From positions 10,234,032 through 10,298,031 of the forward strand of contig NC_086256.1 in NCBI RefSeq assembly GCF_021018805.1: DNA of 64,000 bases. The letters run 5' to 3'. Below, one piece after another: positions 12,101 to 27,100 of the stretch (position 1 is the first letter of the stretch; every line of letters begins with the position of its first letter). The notes under the pieces are model-generated. The model was not told the origin of the DNA. It searched no databases and was given only the letters and a program-made list of their open reading frames with translations. A program made the position numbers and the translations under genes. This stretch comes from Prinia subflava. Taxonomy: Eukaryota; Chordata; Aves; Passeriformes; Cisticolidae.

Positions 12101-15100
12101 GACAGGGTGATCAGCCAGCCACTCGGACAGGGACCCTGCATACACAGATGGGGTCAGACTGCAGGACTGCACCACAGGTTCTTGCTCCCTGCATTCCACG
12201 ATGCCCAGCTTTGCTTTTCTCCACTGGTATTGCTGGGCAGATGTGGCCTCAGGGGGGCTTTCCCTCCCCAGCCCAGCCCACTCACCGATAGTGAACATGA
12301 CGGTGTCAGCGAGCTGCACGTTGCTGATGCTGATCCGGGGAATGAGGCCGATCAGTCCTGGCACCACATCGGAGTAGTTAACGTCGATGGTCTCAGCAAT
12401 GGACTGGAAGCCGTAGAGCAAGGCCTCTGTGTGCTGCCAGGGTGGGAGAGGCACTGTCAGAGCCGTGCACTGACCCCTGATGCCCAACCCTGCCCCAGCT
12501 GCAGGCACCAGCTCAGCACCCCCACAGTAGCTGAAGAGGCTGATGCCTTGGCAGCACTAAGGACAGGGAGGCAGAAGACCTGCTCCTCTCCACAGCAGAC
12601 TCTAGAGAGCCTGTGTGTTGGCAAGGTGCTCATGCTTCTCATGCTGTCATGTCCCTTTGCTTTCAATGCCCCACTGAGGGCGAGGACAGGTCCCTAAGGG
12701 CTGGTAGCTGTCAGCCTGGCTGTCAAGCTGGGTCCCCTTGCTCACCTGCCATGAGGATGGCTGCTCCGTGTTGGTCAGGAGACGTCCCAGTTTGTCATAG
12801 AGGCTGCTCAGGAGCTCAGCGCCCAGCATCTCGTACACATACATCAGCGTGTCAGAGATGTCCACCCTGCAGAGAACATGGGTGTCTCCAAATGCTGTAC
12901 CCAACCCCTGCAGAGAGCTCCATGTGTGGACACATGTTCTCTCCAGGGCACAGACACTGCTCATACAAGCACACTGTCCCAACCAGTGGAGTGATCTTAT
13001 GGCCTCTTGGGCAGGGTAACTGGTGCTGTGCCAAAATTTTGCCAAATGAGCCAAACCAGCTCATTTTCACATTACCACCACAGCCAAAACAGCTCCTGAT
13101 GGAAGCAATCTCCTCTGTGTCCCTCCTTGGCTCATCATACAGCACTCAGGCTCCAGCAGAATGCTGCCCCTGCATCCTCACCTGCCTGACAAGCAAATCC
13201 AAATCTCCCACTTGTACCTGTATATCCGAAACTGCTCCTTCTCATCCGAAGACCAGAAGCCATACTCCTCATCAGAGGGGAACTGGGCTTTGTGCAGCAA
13301 CACGTCCACCAGCTGGAAGTACACAGGCCTGTAGACCTGCTGGTACACCGCCTGCTTGTCTGGCTCAAAGGACAAGATATCATCCTGGAGGCAGGAGAAG
13401 GAATAAATACTTCAGGTGTTGCAGGGAAAGGAAAATAGAGCTAATATGCCTGCTACACAAGGGACTCAGGCACATCTCAGGGCTGGTGGGCCTGTCACAC
13501 CTTGGAAGGCTGTATTTTCAGCTCCCTAAGAGTCACTTGATTCTGCACCTTTCTGCAGTGGCAGCATTATCTGGAGGCAAGATGCCAGAAGAAGCCCCAG
13601 AAGCTGGGCGGACCCTCAGACAGCATCGTTATAGGGGGTGGCACTGTCCTGCCATATCCTGTCCTTGGGAGCACACCTACACCAGGAGCATGTGTGCCTC
13701 AAATGCTGTGAGAGAGCTGACTGAGCACAGCGCCCTCCTGCATGCACCTGTAACCTCAGACCCATCTGGAGAAGCAGCAAGAGGTGGTGGGAGCCTCAGC
13801 CTGGCCTCATGCAGGCAAGGCATTGAGCTGCTGGCAAGGCACTGACTTTGCTCCCCTCTCTGCCCACGCTCAGCCACGCCACATTGCATTGTGGAGGAAT
13901 GGAGCTGAGGGATGAAAGGGAGCTAAAAATAGAACACAGTGTGGCAGGGCCGCTCTGCCAATCCAGGGAACAATGACCCTGGGAGAGGGACCCCAAACTG
14001 GGCAGGCACTAGAGCCATGCTCTCATTCCTGTCTGCTGCAGGCATGCAGCAAGGAGCTAAACAACTAGGTCTGCTGCTTGGAAGGAAAAAAATTAACCTG
14101 AAGTTTTAATTAGGTTTGTTATTGAGGCCCTTAAATGATGGCTCACACCTCTAAGGAGGACTGGAGGCAGAAAGAGCCAGCCACAGTACCAGCATTTCCT
14201 AGGTATGTGCCCTGCCCTAGCTGCAAGTGCAGGGCAAGGAGTGAGGACACCAGAAATCCCTGGGACCAAATAAATCCAGGCAGTTAAACCCAGTCCCCAG
14301 GCACTGGTGCCTCTGGCCCTGCCTGGAGGGCAGAGCCCAGGCAGGCTGTCCACAGCAGTCACTGACCTGCAGCGTGTACCAGAAGGTGAGGGTCAAGGAG
14401 CTGGTGGTTTCATTGACGGGGTAGTGTCCAGGGATGCCAGTGCAGAACATGATCATGTTGACCAGGGCCAGAAAACTCTGCCAGTGCTCCACCTGGTCCA
14501 GGAGGGCTCTGGGAAGCAGAGAGCATGGTCAGAGCAGCATCTCTGCTGTGAGCCCAACTCCTCTGCCCTGACACATGTCACTGGGTGCAGGACAGGCCCT
14601 GGACAAAGCAGCACGTGAGAACAGCTGGCTGCTCCAAGCTCACTCCCCCTCCTAGGGACCACCCCCAGCACTCACCGGGAGTGGTTCTCCCCCAAGGCCA
14701 CGGCGATGCGGCAGATTCCGTGCGACGTCTCCATGTCCCCGCTCTGCACTGCCTGGCGCAGCTGCTCTTGGAGCCCCAGCACGGGCGGGATGAGCTTGAG
14801 CAGGGTGTTCACATACCTGGGAGCACAGCCTGAATCAGTGCCAGGCATCCCCTCCGTGGCATGGGCTGCCATGCCATGCATCCCTCCTGATGCTCTCGCA
14901 GGGCTCCTGCCCAGCTTTGCACAATGGGATGCATGCAGGAGCCCTCACTGCTTACACGAACTCCCCTTGCAGCCTGTGGCATTAGGACAAAAGCTGCAGC
15001 CCCGAGCACTGCTGCAGCGGAGCCTCTGCAAGTGAAGAGAAGTGCTGAGCCCATCAGCTCTGGGCAAACCTCCCACTGCACCACGGTGTGGACCCCTGCC

Positions 15101-18100
15101 TCTGCCCCCCACAGCTGCCAGCAGGGCTGCCAGCACCTCCAACTTGCCACTGCCACAACGAGCTGTGAGTGAGCTGTGCCTGTGCACAGCAGCATCGGTG
15201 TGGAGCAGAACAGCAGCGAGGGCAGACCTGTGGGCTCTTCCCACCATGCTCACAGCCCTCACATTTGCACAGAGGCAGTCCAAGCTGCCAGTGGGAAACC
15301 ACAAGACCCTCCAGCTTGGGCACATCCAGACTGTGTGCCATGTCTGGGATGAACTGGGCGGCCACCGCTGGGGAGTCCCACCCAGGGACAATGCTGGCCC
15401 CTGGCACATTCCAGGCTGTCACAGCCCAGTGCAGCGCTGCTCTCCACATCTCATCCCGCACATCAGCCTCCCCTCCGCTGCTGTAAGGGATGGTATCCAA
15501 GGCAACGAGAAGGAGGCAGCCAAGGTGAAAGGCAGCCCAGGGCCCCTGGAGAGAGGCCGTGCTGGAGGCTGATGAGCAGCCTGCCTTTTCCCTGCCATTT
15601 CCCTGCCCGCCCAGGCGTGTTATCTGCAGCCGCAGCCTGTGCTCTCTGCCCGCCCCCTACACGCAGGTGCGGGGCTGAGGATGCTTGGAGTGGGAGGCAT
15701 ACATGATTCCAGCTCTCCTGTGCCCACCCTGGAGAAGAGATGTGAGTGCTGACACCAGGACAGCCACACATCCAGCCCGGAGTGGCAGAGTGCCTTTAGC
15801 TATGGATGATTTAGGAGAGAACAAAGCCTTTGCTGTCACCAGTGCAGGGACAGAGTTGTGCTGGTAGTGGCAGCTTTCTCTCTGGGTCAGCAAGAGAAGA
15901 CAGAGGAAAGAAGGTGTCTAAAATCCCAGCTCTTGTCCCAGCATCCCCTCTGTGCTGCTGGGCCTCACCCTCCTCTCGCCCTCTCCCCCAAAGAAAATCA
16001 CACAGCAAAGGGTTGTTTTTGCAGAAACCATTTCCAAGCCTCTGGTGCCCTGTGAGTTATGCATGTGACAGCATGGGAACAATGTGATGATGGCGAATTT
16101 GGAAATTCAGTAGCTCCTCTCCCTGGGAACCAATGCTGCATGCAGGGTAGGCCCAAGGGAGCCAAGGCAGTGCCCAGACAAAAAGCTACAGGGAACCTTC
16201 CACTGCTTCAGTGTAAGGCAAAGCCATCCTTCCTCCACAGCACTGTGTTCACATTACCCTAGGGAGGTTTTTATGGCTTATGACTTTCATGACTTTTTCT
16301 GACAAGGATCCTGCTTCTGCCAGTTACCTTGAAATACTGAATACAGCGCCTGGACCTGATCTGATCCTCTGGGATCCCTGCAGAGCTAACAGAGATAACC
16401 ACCTAGATTTGCTTCCATGCTGCAATCCTGTATTATTGAAGACTTCTAGAAAATGTTGGGTGAACCATGTCTCCTGAGCACCACCTTGCTCTGCTAACTG
16501 TTCTGCAGACATAAGGGCATCCTAGATGCAAGGGTGCCTAGCCAGGAGGGAAATGCTTGCACTAGATGAGTTGTTTTAACCAGTCACCCAGGACCTGCAG
16601 TCAAGTCAGCAGAGCTGACCTGCTCTATTCCATATCCAGGAGCATGGAGCCTCAGGTCACTCCACTTGGTCAGTGCTGCTTTCCAGCCCAAGGGAGCAGC
16701 TGATGCCACATCCCTGACCAGGTGCAGAGCTTGCCCCAGGAGGGGCTGCCAGACACCACTTTCCACCCCCTGCACCACTGCCAGGCAGAAGAAGACAAAA
16801 CCATCCCAGCTCAGAAGAGCCCCTGGATGCCCAGCTTGTTTCCAGCAGCCAAAAACTGTGAATGCCTGTGACAGAGGATATGAACATGGCAGCCACATGG
16901 TGACTCTTGCCCATGCAGTTCCCTGCAGTGATTTGCTTAGGCCTTCCTGAGCAAGATTTGCTATCCTGGTATTTAGGAGCTGAGCAAATTTTGCTTCCAT
17001 GAGTTTGTCTGGTCCCTTCTCAAATCCCAGTGAACTGCAGCATTTACAGCTCCCTCTGTAGGACCAGCAGCTACTGGTGCTTTTCCCACAACCCTCCACA
17101 AACTGCTGCAGTGTGGGGGACAACCTGCAGAGGGAAGATAGGGGAATATGGGACAATCTCATCCTTTCTGATCCAAAATCTGAACCACCTCTTGATGAGA
17201 TAATAACCCAGTCTTATTAAAAAACTGTTTCTAATGAAGCTCTTGGAAAACCCTTTAAGCAAAATTCTTCAAAACTTCAGCACCAGGTACCAAGACCAGA
17301 AAGAGATGGGCTGTACACCAGGCAATCCCATATGGACACCTGCAATCCTGCCAGGTCCACCACTGTAGCAACACCCTGCTGCTTTCAGAGAGGAGACTCA
17401 GAGTCCAACATCTGTGCTCCATAATTCCCACCACGGGCACACACCGCAAGGAGGTCCCTACCCCACTCTGATGCCACCCACTGCACTACAGGAAGGCCAA
17501 GTGCCACATGCCAGCTCTCCCCTTGCAGCACGTGCTGCCAAGCTCTCTGACCCATTTAGCTGAGAGGATAATCCTCAAACGAGATGGAAAATACAGCCCA
17601 AGACTCTCCTCTGCAAATGAAATGCAACAGTATCTCCATTCCTCCCCTCCCACAACTCAGGAGCTTCCCACCACCTTCAAGAGAAGAGGTGTGCTCAGAG
17701 ATGCTCCAGTGCTAGCTCCTGGCCCATCCTCCAAGGTTTCTTCTCAGGAATTCCATGTCCTGACAGAGGAGCAGCATCAAGACTCCAGCAACACCCAGCA
17801 TATCCCCCTCTCTGGGTTCACAGGGCTCCCACCCACCTGGCAGGTATAGAGATCAAACACTTTGCACCTACACATCTCTGGTACAGCATTTCTAGTAACA
17901 CCTCCGAGGCAGGAAACCACTCGCTGCTCCTTGCAAGCAGGGAAACGGGAGCTGCCAGCACAAGTGACTTATCACAGAGTGAGGCAGCACCAGGGCCACG
18001 GGGTCCTTTCCCATGAGGTCACACCTGCCCTCCACCTGCACACAGGTGCTGCGGCACGAGAGCTGCCTTGCAGGGTGGTGCTCCCCTGGGAAGATGACCC

Positions 18101-21100
18101 ACAACCTATCTAACCCTCAAAGTCAGAAGCCAAATTCATGAGCCACAGAGACTTCTGCTGGTGGCAGAAGCATACCTGCATGATCACCTCTGCAGCAAGG
18201 TCAGTGAAGACAGCTGGGAGGGAGCGAGGGGGGAAAGCACTCAGGGAACTCATGGCAAAGTGGTGAGTCCTAAGACTAACCCTCTCATGGAGCAATGCCC
18301 TAACAAGCTCTGGAGAGGACCATGCCAGCAGCCCAGTGCCAAGAATGCTCTGAGCCTGCAGCCAAGGGCTGTGCAGAAACAAAGGTGAGAGACCACGGAG
18401 GAAGAGAGCAGCTGAAAAGCAGCAGGGATCTCCCAGACTATCAAGATAAGAGACAGAAAGGTCAGGAGACTCCCTGGGGGCTCTGGAAAAGAGCTGGATC
18501 CACTTTGGCTGAGTGACAAAGCCAGAGGGCTGGGCCAGCTGGCACTAGAGGAAGCAGGAGGAAGAACACATTCTAGTGGACACAAGAAACAAAGGGGAGG
18601 AGAGTGCCCACCAGGGCTGGGAAGCAGCGACACCACACGCTGCCTGGCAGGGCATCCCTGTGACAATGCCACCACTGTCTCCATACCCCGGGGCAGGAGC
18701 AGGCTCACACACTGGGTAGCCTTTCAGAACAGCTGCCTGCCCTGTCCTGGCCACTGCCCACACCCCTACAGACAGGAGGGTGCTCTGCATGGCTGATGAT
18801 GCCTCCAGGAAGAAGGATGGAGAGCGAGTACTGAAGATTCTATGAGGGAGCAGCCAGCACGGTAGGCCTGAATGGGGCCAAAAACTGCATGGCAGGGTCA
18901 GCATAGAAGCAGAGAGGAAACCCCACTGTCAGTCACACTTCTTTCCACATTTCACTTTGAAAGCTCAGCAGAAAACTCAGCCTTTTAATGCAATCAAAGA
19001 CGGCACTGCAGGGACAGGCTCCTGCACAAAGGTATGGAATCAAGGGACTTCTGAGACTCGAGGGAAATAGAAAGCAGGAAGACAGAGTCCAGCATTTCAG
19101 AACTGCAGGTGACCTTCTCACACCTTCTGACTTTCTGCCCCAGATCTGCAACAAGGGTATGAGCTGGTCCACAGCCTTTGGCAGGCACAAGAAAAAACAG
19201 CTTGTGGTCACCTTCTAAACACTAGCAAATGAGGCAACCCCTCCCCCCACCCAGCAACACATTAAAATCCTGATGGGTCCCTTTGTGCACCAGGATTTGC
19301 AGTCCACAGATGCAACTCCTTGGCATTGAAAAGGACAGCCCCAGGCTACCCAAGAGCTGGGGAACATGCAGGCTGTCCCTGCCCTTAACCAACGGAAGGA
19401 CCAGGGCTCACAACTGCAGTGGCAGCATCATTCCCACCGCTGCAGAGGGTCGGAGCCTGCGCGATGTGCAGCGATGCACAGGGCATGCACAGTGGCAGCA
19501 GCTCAGCTCAGCCTTCAAGGAAACCCTCTTCTTCGGGGGAAGGTTGCTAAGCAGCCAGGAAGGGATGTGGCCACGGGAACTGGAGATGTACTGTCCCTTC
19601 TGCAGGCATTGGTCCCATGAGCTGACAGCAGCTCAGGCAATGCAGCCAAGCAGACAAGCTCAGAGCCCCATGGCACAGCCCCAGCAGGACCAGCTCAGCT
19701 GCTCCCGGGCCAGCCATGGCCACAGACAAAGGCACAAGCTGTTGGAGCCAAGAGGAGGGGAAAAAAATGACAGATCTGGTTTTATTATCTCTGCATTGAA
19801 TCAGCTCCTTGGCTGGACCAGCAGCAAAAGGCGGAGGAAGGTCTCTGAACTCCTGCTGGCAGGAGTCGGGCAGTTGCTGTCTGGTTGGCGGCTGCAGGCT
19901 CTGACACGAGGAGCGAGAAGCACACATCCTCATCTGCCTCAGAGGGCAGCGTGGACATGGGCTGCAGCTGACTTCATGGACCCCACAAGTCACCCATAGT
20001 GCAAAGCCTTCCAGGACCAACAGCCTCCAACTGCTTTTGATACTCTCCCACTTCCAAACCCTGCCATCATTACCTTCAGAGCCAATGACAGCTAGAAAAA
20101 AGCCCAAGATTTTTCCTTCCCACCCTGCTTCCCTGCCGATGTCCAGGAGCACCAAACTGCAGCACACAGGAGAAGGCTGCCCTTACCTCTGGGCATCGGG
20201 CTGGGAAATGGCATTGACCACAGCCTCCACTGCTGTGTCAAACAGCTCTGGGTCCTGCAGAGAGGTGAAAGCTGCCTGGATGAGGTTCTCGCAGTCCATC
20301 AGCGGGATCTCCAGCTGAACCCAGCTGGAGAAGCACTTCAGCACCTTCTGCTTGATGAAACCCGGGGAGTCCTGCTGCTGCAGCAGCTGCTCCAGCAAAG
20401 GGAAGACGGAGCCGCACTCCTGCGCCAGGACGCTGCGTACCTGGCCCTTGCGGTACTGCGGGAGGCGGCTGGTCTGGAACTCCTCAGGCAGCACCGTCAG
20501 CAGCTCCAGCAGCGCCAGGCACCGCGCTCGCCCGTCCACGTTGGAGTCCTCCGCCTGGAACATGCGCACCATGTCTGCCACGGCGCAGGGCCAGGCCTCC
20601 GGCATCATGCTGAGCGCCAGGGAGGCCAGCGCCACGCACAGCCGCGTCAGCACGATCTTGGAGCCGCTGGCGAAGCGCGTGATGTGGGTGAAGAGCTGGG
20701 ACTTGAGGCTCTCATACTGGTCAGCTGGGATGTCGTTCCAGTAGCGGGAGATTTTAATGTGGAGAGCGCTGGCACCAAAGTACTGGATCTCGGGCACCTT
20801 GTCCATGTGGAGAAGCAGCCAGCTGAAGTGCCATGCCTGGGGGGACACCTGCGCCTGCATCAGCCATTTCTGAGCCAAGTTCTTGTTCTCGATGTTTGGG
20901 TCATAATACAGCTGATGGAGAGCCTGGAAGAGAGAGGGAAGCACCCTAGAGCAGCTGAGGAGCACCACCGTGGTCTGTCCTGCCTGAGAAAGGCTTACCA
21001 GGAAGGCTCACTAGCATGGAGCCCAGTGCCCAGGCTGCCCAGTACAGCAAGACCCCTCCCCAGAGCAGTCTGTGTTAGCTGCCCTCCCTCTTCCCATTCT

Positions 21101-24100
21101 CAGTGAAGTGAGAGTGATCTGGCAGCAGGACAGGACCTGCAAAGCATCCTTCCCCTCCTCTCATGCTTCACCCTGGAAATGTATTTTCCTTAGTCATTTC
21201 CCATCTTCACCCTCACTCGTGCTCTGCCTGCTTCCCTGCTAATGTGCCATCAGTGGGGTGGGTCCTCCACATGAGGACTGTAAGGCACATGGCTGACCAG
21301 CACTCTTGCCTTCCACTCACACCTGCTCTCTGAAAGCTGTGGTCAACAGCTTGCATCCATGAGCCCAAGGAATGCAAGAGCCACTGCAGATCTTTGTCAG
21401 GTTATGCAGAGTCCTGAAAACAAACAGTCACTAAGTTCAAGGATTAATCTCTCCATCTGGTCCCTCCAAACCCACCCAATTACAGGTGAGCCAAGAGAGC
21501 TGGCATGCAACCCTGCCTCTGCCACCGCTTTTTCTGTGACAGTCCAGTGCTGCTTAGTCCATCTCTCCATATGGAGAAGGGAAACATCACTTACCTGCTC
21601 CTGCAGCTTTGTGAGATCTGGTTACTGCTTTGCATAGCTCAGATCCACATGAACAGCTTCACACGGGCTACAAGGCTTTATTTGCAGAGGAATATTATAC
21701 AGATATGAAGCCCAGCCTCAATTAGCTACTTATCCTGAGTGGGTACAGCCAAGAACCACTGTTGTCCTCGCACAAGGAGGGGAAGAATAACTACCCCTTG
21801 TCTGAACTCCATCTTCCAGCAGTGAGCATTTCTGCCTGGCACAGCACGTTTCATTTCAAATTGCTGACTGCACACGCCAGGAGCAAGGAAAATCCATGGC
21901 ACCTGTCGGGCAACCAGGCAGCCGTCACACCCCACCAGCAAATCAGAGGATGATTGCAGCAGGTGCAGAGGATTTTTTTTGTGTCCCCACTCTGGCTCCA
22001 TGTCTCAAATAACCTCCCCCTCCCCCTCTAAAAAGCTCTATGAAATTCTTGCGGTTCTTGTACCCAGGAGAGGATTTAAACCCTATTTTTAAGCACGCAG
22101 AACTGGCAGCTTGGGGCACAGGAACAAGCTTCCCAAGGAAGTGCTTGTGCCTCCTGCTGCTTCCCAGCTTGAGACCACAGAGCAGGACAATATGGCAGGA
22201 ACTTTACAGAGTTGGCATTGCCTGGGCCATAATTTGAATCGCTGCTGCTCAAGACTTTGCGACAGGGGAAAATGAGGATAACCTCTTTGTAAGAAAGAGG
22301 TTAGGAAGTACGTCGTAGGAGAGGGAGTCAGCCAGCATGGGCTGCAGAGGGACAGCGTCTGACCCACTAAAACATGCATCCTGACACAGAAAAGGTTAAC
22401 CCTACATAAGCAGGACATGAGAGAGAGAAATCTGTCCCAAAAGAGCAAGCCAAGGGGAGACCACAAGCTCTCAATAGTTAGCCAAACCTTTGCTCTTTTC
22501 CCAGTTATCTTGGACTTGGATGCAGGAAACATCACTCAGCTGCTGGAGCAGAGGTAAGCACTGTCACCCCCTCTAAGCAAAGCAACAATTTACTTCACTA
22601 TAGAGCAGCAGCTGCAGATGTGCTAAAAGCTCAGCCACTCCTGGGGGTAGGAACCTGGTTCCTACCCCTGCTGTTGTGCTAAGGTCTGAGTCATCCTGCA
22701 GCAGGGCTGAAGCTGGAGCTCCCAACCATTACCAGCTCAGTCTCTTGCTCCCATCAGAGCTTGCTGCTTATTTTTCTTCCCAAATAAATCTCACTTGAGA
22801 TTCCCAGAATGGTGACAGCCCACTCTTTCCCTTCTCTGCTAGCTGGGCACAAGGTGAAATGAGCAATGCCCTCTGCGTGGCCCCTAGCCCAGGATCCTTT
22901 CACACCTCTTCCCAGCCTCTATTTTTATACCTCCATGCATTTCCTAATGAATTAATTTCTTTTATTTTGAATAGTGCTACCACTTAGAAAATTGTGGGGA
23001 GAAAAAAAACACCCTATGCATCATATATTACAAGGCACAATGTGTACACAGGAGCCCTAACCTTTAAACCTGCACAGGCTTTGTAAAACACAGACCACAC
23101 CATGTGGATGGATGGACACACACCACCAGGATGGACCTGGCCCACAGCGCTGGGTTTCTGCAGGTGACTGCAGACCGTGGCAGGGCAGCAGAGCAGGGGT
23201 TGGCAAACACAGTCTGCTTGCTGGGAAGCAGCTGAGGGCTCATTCCCCACCTGGCTGGGACTGTCAGTGCTGCTGGCTAAGACCCGATCCTGCCAACAGG
23301 GTCTGCTTCAAGCCAGCAGCCTCTGGTGCTTCCATGTGATCATCCAACTGAATGGAGAGGAGTGAGCAAGCAGGAAAAACCCAGTGTGAAGCTGAGGTGC
23401 AAGCAGGTACCAATCCTGCACACACACATCCTGCACACACACCTCCAGCACACAGCCCAGTCGCAGACACCAGCACCAGCTATGCTAAAAAAATCCCGGC
23501 TGCTGCATTGTAACAATGGCAAAGAGGAGCGCTATCATAGCTGCTCCCCTCAACACTAGTTACTATCCCTGCATTAAGAGCAACAGTGAGCAGCTGGGTT
23601 ATAAGACCCCTTCCCAGGCAGGGCCATCTTTGCAGAGATCTGGACAGCTCTCCCACCAGCATCCCAGCACCCTGCCTGCATGCCTCACGTTCCGTCCTGT
23701 GCGCAGTCCCCACGGTCACCAGTGAGCTCTCTAGAGAGGCATCCATGCCCAGCAACACCAGCTCAGAGCCCTGCTCCTCCTGCAGGGACTCTCTGGGGAG
23801 GTTTCCAGCTAAGGTCCCCAAGGACATGCTGGAGCCTCCACTGCTCAGCACCTCAGGGAGAGAAGATGAGTGGTAAGATGAAAAAGACTACCAACTACAC
23901 GAAGAAATTCAGAGGATGGAAGCAAAGTTAATGCTGAAAGCTCATGCAAAGCTCAAGCTATTGGAAGTCAGAAGAATATTCTGGAAAAAATCCACCTCAG
24001 CCCCCTTTTGCAAGCACCCTGCCTGGGAGGGGACCAGTTGTGGTGGCTCCTGAAAAAAGTACAGCTGTTCCTGCCTGCATGCAGGACACCAGGCAGAAAG

Positions 24101-27100
24101 GAAAAGCAGCATGTGCCCCAGGGCTACCAACAGCACACTCCATCCAGTACTCTACACAACATGGAAGACCCTTCCCGAGGACCTCCAAGGCTGGGCATAA
24201 ATACTGGGACCATCCTAACTAAGCTCAGTGCAGCAGAAGAAGCCCCTGGGAGCAGACTAGGCTTTCTCCCTGGCCTACCACACACATCAGCTGAGTATCA
24301 TCCTCTGCTGAGCGCATTGGGCAGGGGACTGCAGATGGGCACCTAAACAGCCAGCATGCTCCTCCTCAGCAAGGAGACACCGCCCTCCTGCCAGACCATG
24401 CACCAGCATCGGCTGCTGTTGGGCTTCAGTCTGACCACTCTGGCCAGCACCCTGAGGCCCATCAGGAAGCACTGGAGATGACAAGGGGAACTCATTAGTG
24501 CCAAGAGGGAGAAGCAGAAGGCATGAAATTGGGTGACATCTACCAGGGAGGCTTTGTGCATTCCAATCTGAACGGGTGGCTGACACCAGACCTGCCTTCT
24601 CTGCAATTAGACCTGTAATGTGAGAGCTGGTAAACAGCTTGGCTGTCAGCTATGCCCTTTGGCCAGGAAAGGAGCCTTCTCCAACATCAGCTCTACTCGG
24701 CTGAAAATAATTCAAGCTTATTACGATGGCTCTTCCCTGCTCTAAAACGCTGTGACCAAAGCCTCAGTCAGGCTTTAGTCACTGGAGCAACATCAGCCCC
24801 TCAAGTAAGCTGCACTGGTGCAGGGCAGCCCGCCCAAAAGACATGGGTCAGAGATCCCATGCTGGTTCCTTTGTCAGGTGGAATGGGAGCAGTCCAAGGA
24901 GAGCTACAGCCAAGCAGAGGCACCTGATCTCCAGGCTGCACTCAGGTAGCACAAGGGAAGAGGATCTGCTACAAGCTCAGAACCCCCAGCTCTCACCCTT
25001 CAGAGCTTCTGCAGGGAGCCCAGTGCCAGCAGGCTGTCTCCCTCACTGCACTGCGTAAATACATTAACACGAGGTACCCTGCAGGGACGTGTCGTGTCCA
25101 TGCCATTACGGGGTGACAAGACGAGCCTCAGACACACGGCTCTGATCCCAGGGCAGGAGTGTGCTGCCTCCTGTTCTTGGGGGCTCCATGGGGAGACAGC
25201 TGCCCTCCAAGGGCCAGTCTGCCTGAGCTCACAGAGCTGGCAGCAGGTACAGCCCTGAGTGAGGTCTGCATCGCAGCTGGGGAAACAGAAAGCTGCAAAA
25301 TATATTCCTGCTCTGCTCCTCGTAGCGTGCCCACAGCCACGGCACGGCGGGGGCAGCGGTGGCCACAGCCCCTTGGCAAGCACCAGCCTCCTTCCAGCAG
25401 GACCCCCGGGATGTCTCCTGCTGCAGTCTCTCGCTGTCCTTTCTACTTGAACGCACTCGCATTGCCAGTGCTCCAGGCCTGCAACAGCACAGCCATTACC
25501 CCGGCTCTGCCAAGTGAAAGGAACATCATCCCTGCCTCCCCTGCCTGCAGCAGCTGGCCCCCCCGGCCCCAGTGGGGCAGGCTGAGCAGCCAGCACCCCG
25601 GGAAGGCAGCAGCCTCCGAGGATGGCAAATGGATGCAAAATAAAGCCGGGTGTGTGCCGCCAGGCATGCTGCTCCTGGAGGACCCACATTTTGCCAGCAG
25701 TCCAAAAGAAAAGGGTTTTCTCCTCGCTCCTAATAAAAGATGCTGCCAATTTGAAGCCCCTCTTTGAACCCAGCTTGCCCACACCAAGTCCTTGGCTGTC
25801 CAGATGAGGCTGCAGCCCAGACACAGCTCAGCAGCTCTGGCATCCCTCCCACTGCTTCACTGCCATCAGCCCTCTGCAGAGCACAGGGTGATCCCCAGCA
25901 GGGACAGGGGCTGTGGGACACGTGAATTCCCAACGAGAGCAGGCAGGGGCCTGAAAAAGCAAAGGGTGAGCAGGACCAGAGAGAAACCCTGGAGATGCAA
26001 AGCCCAGAATGAGTTGCAAGGGTAAGCCTGTCCACTATTCCTTGTTTCTACCCAACATTTCCATGATGGAATGCACAAGCAATTTGAGAGAGGAATTTCT
26101 GCTGGAGCCCAGGCACCAATCCCATCCATTCCTGCACCATAACACATCACAGCTGAGATGAGGCTCCAGCAATGGCCCTTGTAGAGCTCACACAGCACTG
26201 GACAACAAGATGCTGCCCTCTCATCTCATCACCACCATACCACAGGAAGGAGCCATGTGTTCAGCCAAGGTTGGCTCTGGTTGAGATCTGCTTCTGCAAG
26301 AGCATTTGCTTAAACATATAACAAGGTGACTCTCTGCTTCCCTCAGGGAATCTCTCCTCCCAAGGCCCCAGCTCACCATCCCCAGCGTGGCTGCCACATC
26401 TCACACATGCGGGCTGCCTGTAAGGACCAAGTGGTCGATCCACTACCAGACAGAGGAGGGCATTCCCTCACCCTCGAGTATTTGTAATTCTCTTGATCCG
26501 GTTTCTGAAGACAGGCAATAGCCTTCCGAAGAAACCAGATGCACTTGATTTCTCCTCCCCATCCTCCTGGGCAGAAGGCAGCCCCAGCAGCTGCCACATC
26601 CCCGAGGCTCAGCATCTCGGAGGAGCAGTGATCAAAGCGTCCCTCTCCCGTTGCGGTAGGCTCCGGATGTCAGCTCCATGACACCCCGCCTACCCATCCT
26701 GCCGGAGAGACTCTGTGCATTCATCAGGCATCTCCAGAGAGGCACACGGCAATCTGGAAGGCCCAGAGATGCCAGACCGCTAATGTGCTAGGGAAAAGAC
26801 GTCAGCCAATATTACAAACACCCCAGAGGATCAGAGGCAGGACAAGGGAGGAAAGACCTGGAAGGAATTAGACAGAAAAAGAGGGCGAGAGCCTGCACTT
26901 GGGAAATTCACGGAGCAATGGCACTGCCTTTTTTCTTATTTCAAAAAGGGCAATACTGCTGAAGCAGATTCAACTGCACCAGGAACATGTGAGGAGGGTC
27001 TCGCATTCTTCCTCTCCTGTCCAATACTGCAGTATTAAGTGCTGAGAGAAACCAAGATTGCAGGGCACAAGTCCTGCTTGTGAACAGCTCCTCTGAGATG

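Noticed and set aside
12613..13845. 410-codon open frame on the plus strand
   Set aside because: It lies antisense across IPO13 exons 5 and 6 and their introns. The translation resembles no known protein, its composition matches neighbouring intron sequence, and it crosses conserved minus-strand exons. Best read as chance.
19411..19480. gcagtggcagcatcatt resembling the start of a U4 snRNA
   Set aside because: The similarity is confined to about 15 bases; the rest of the RNA, its stems and promoter elements are absent. A similar word at 13555 is equally unsupported.
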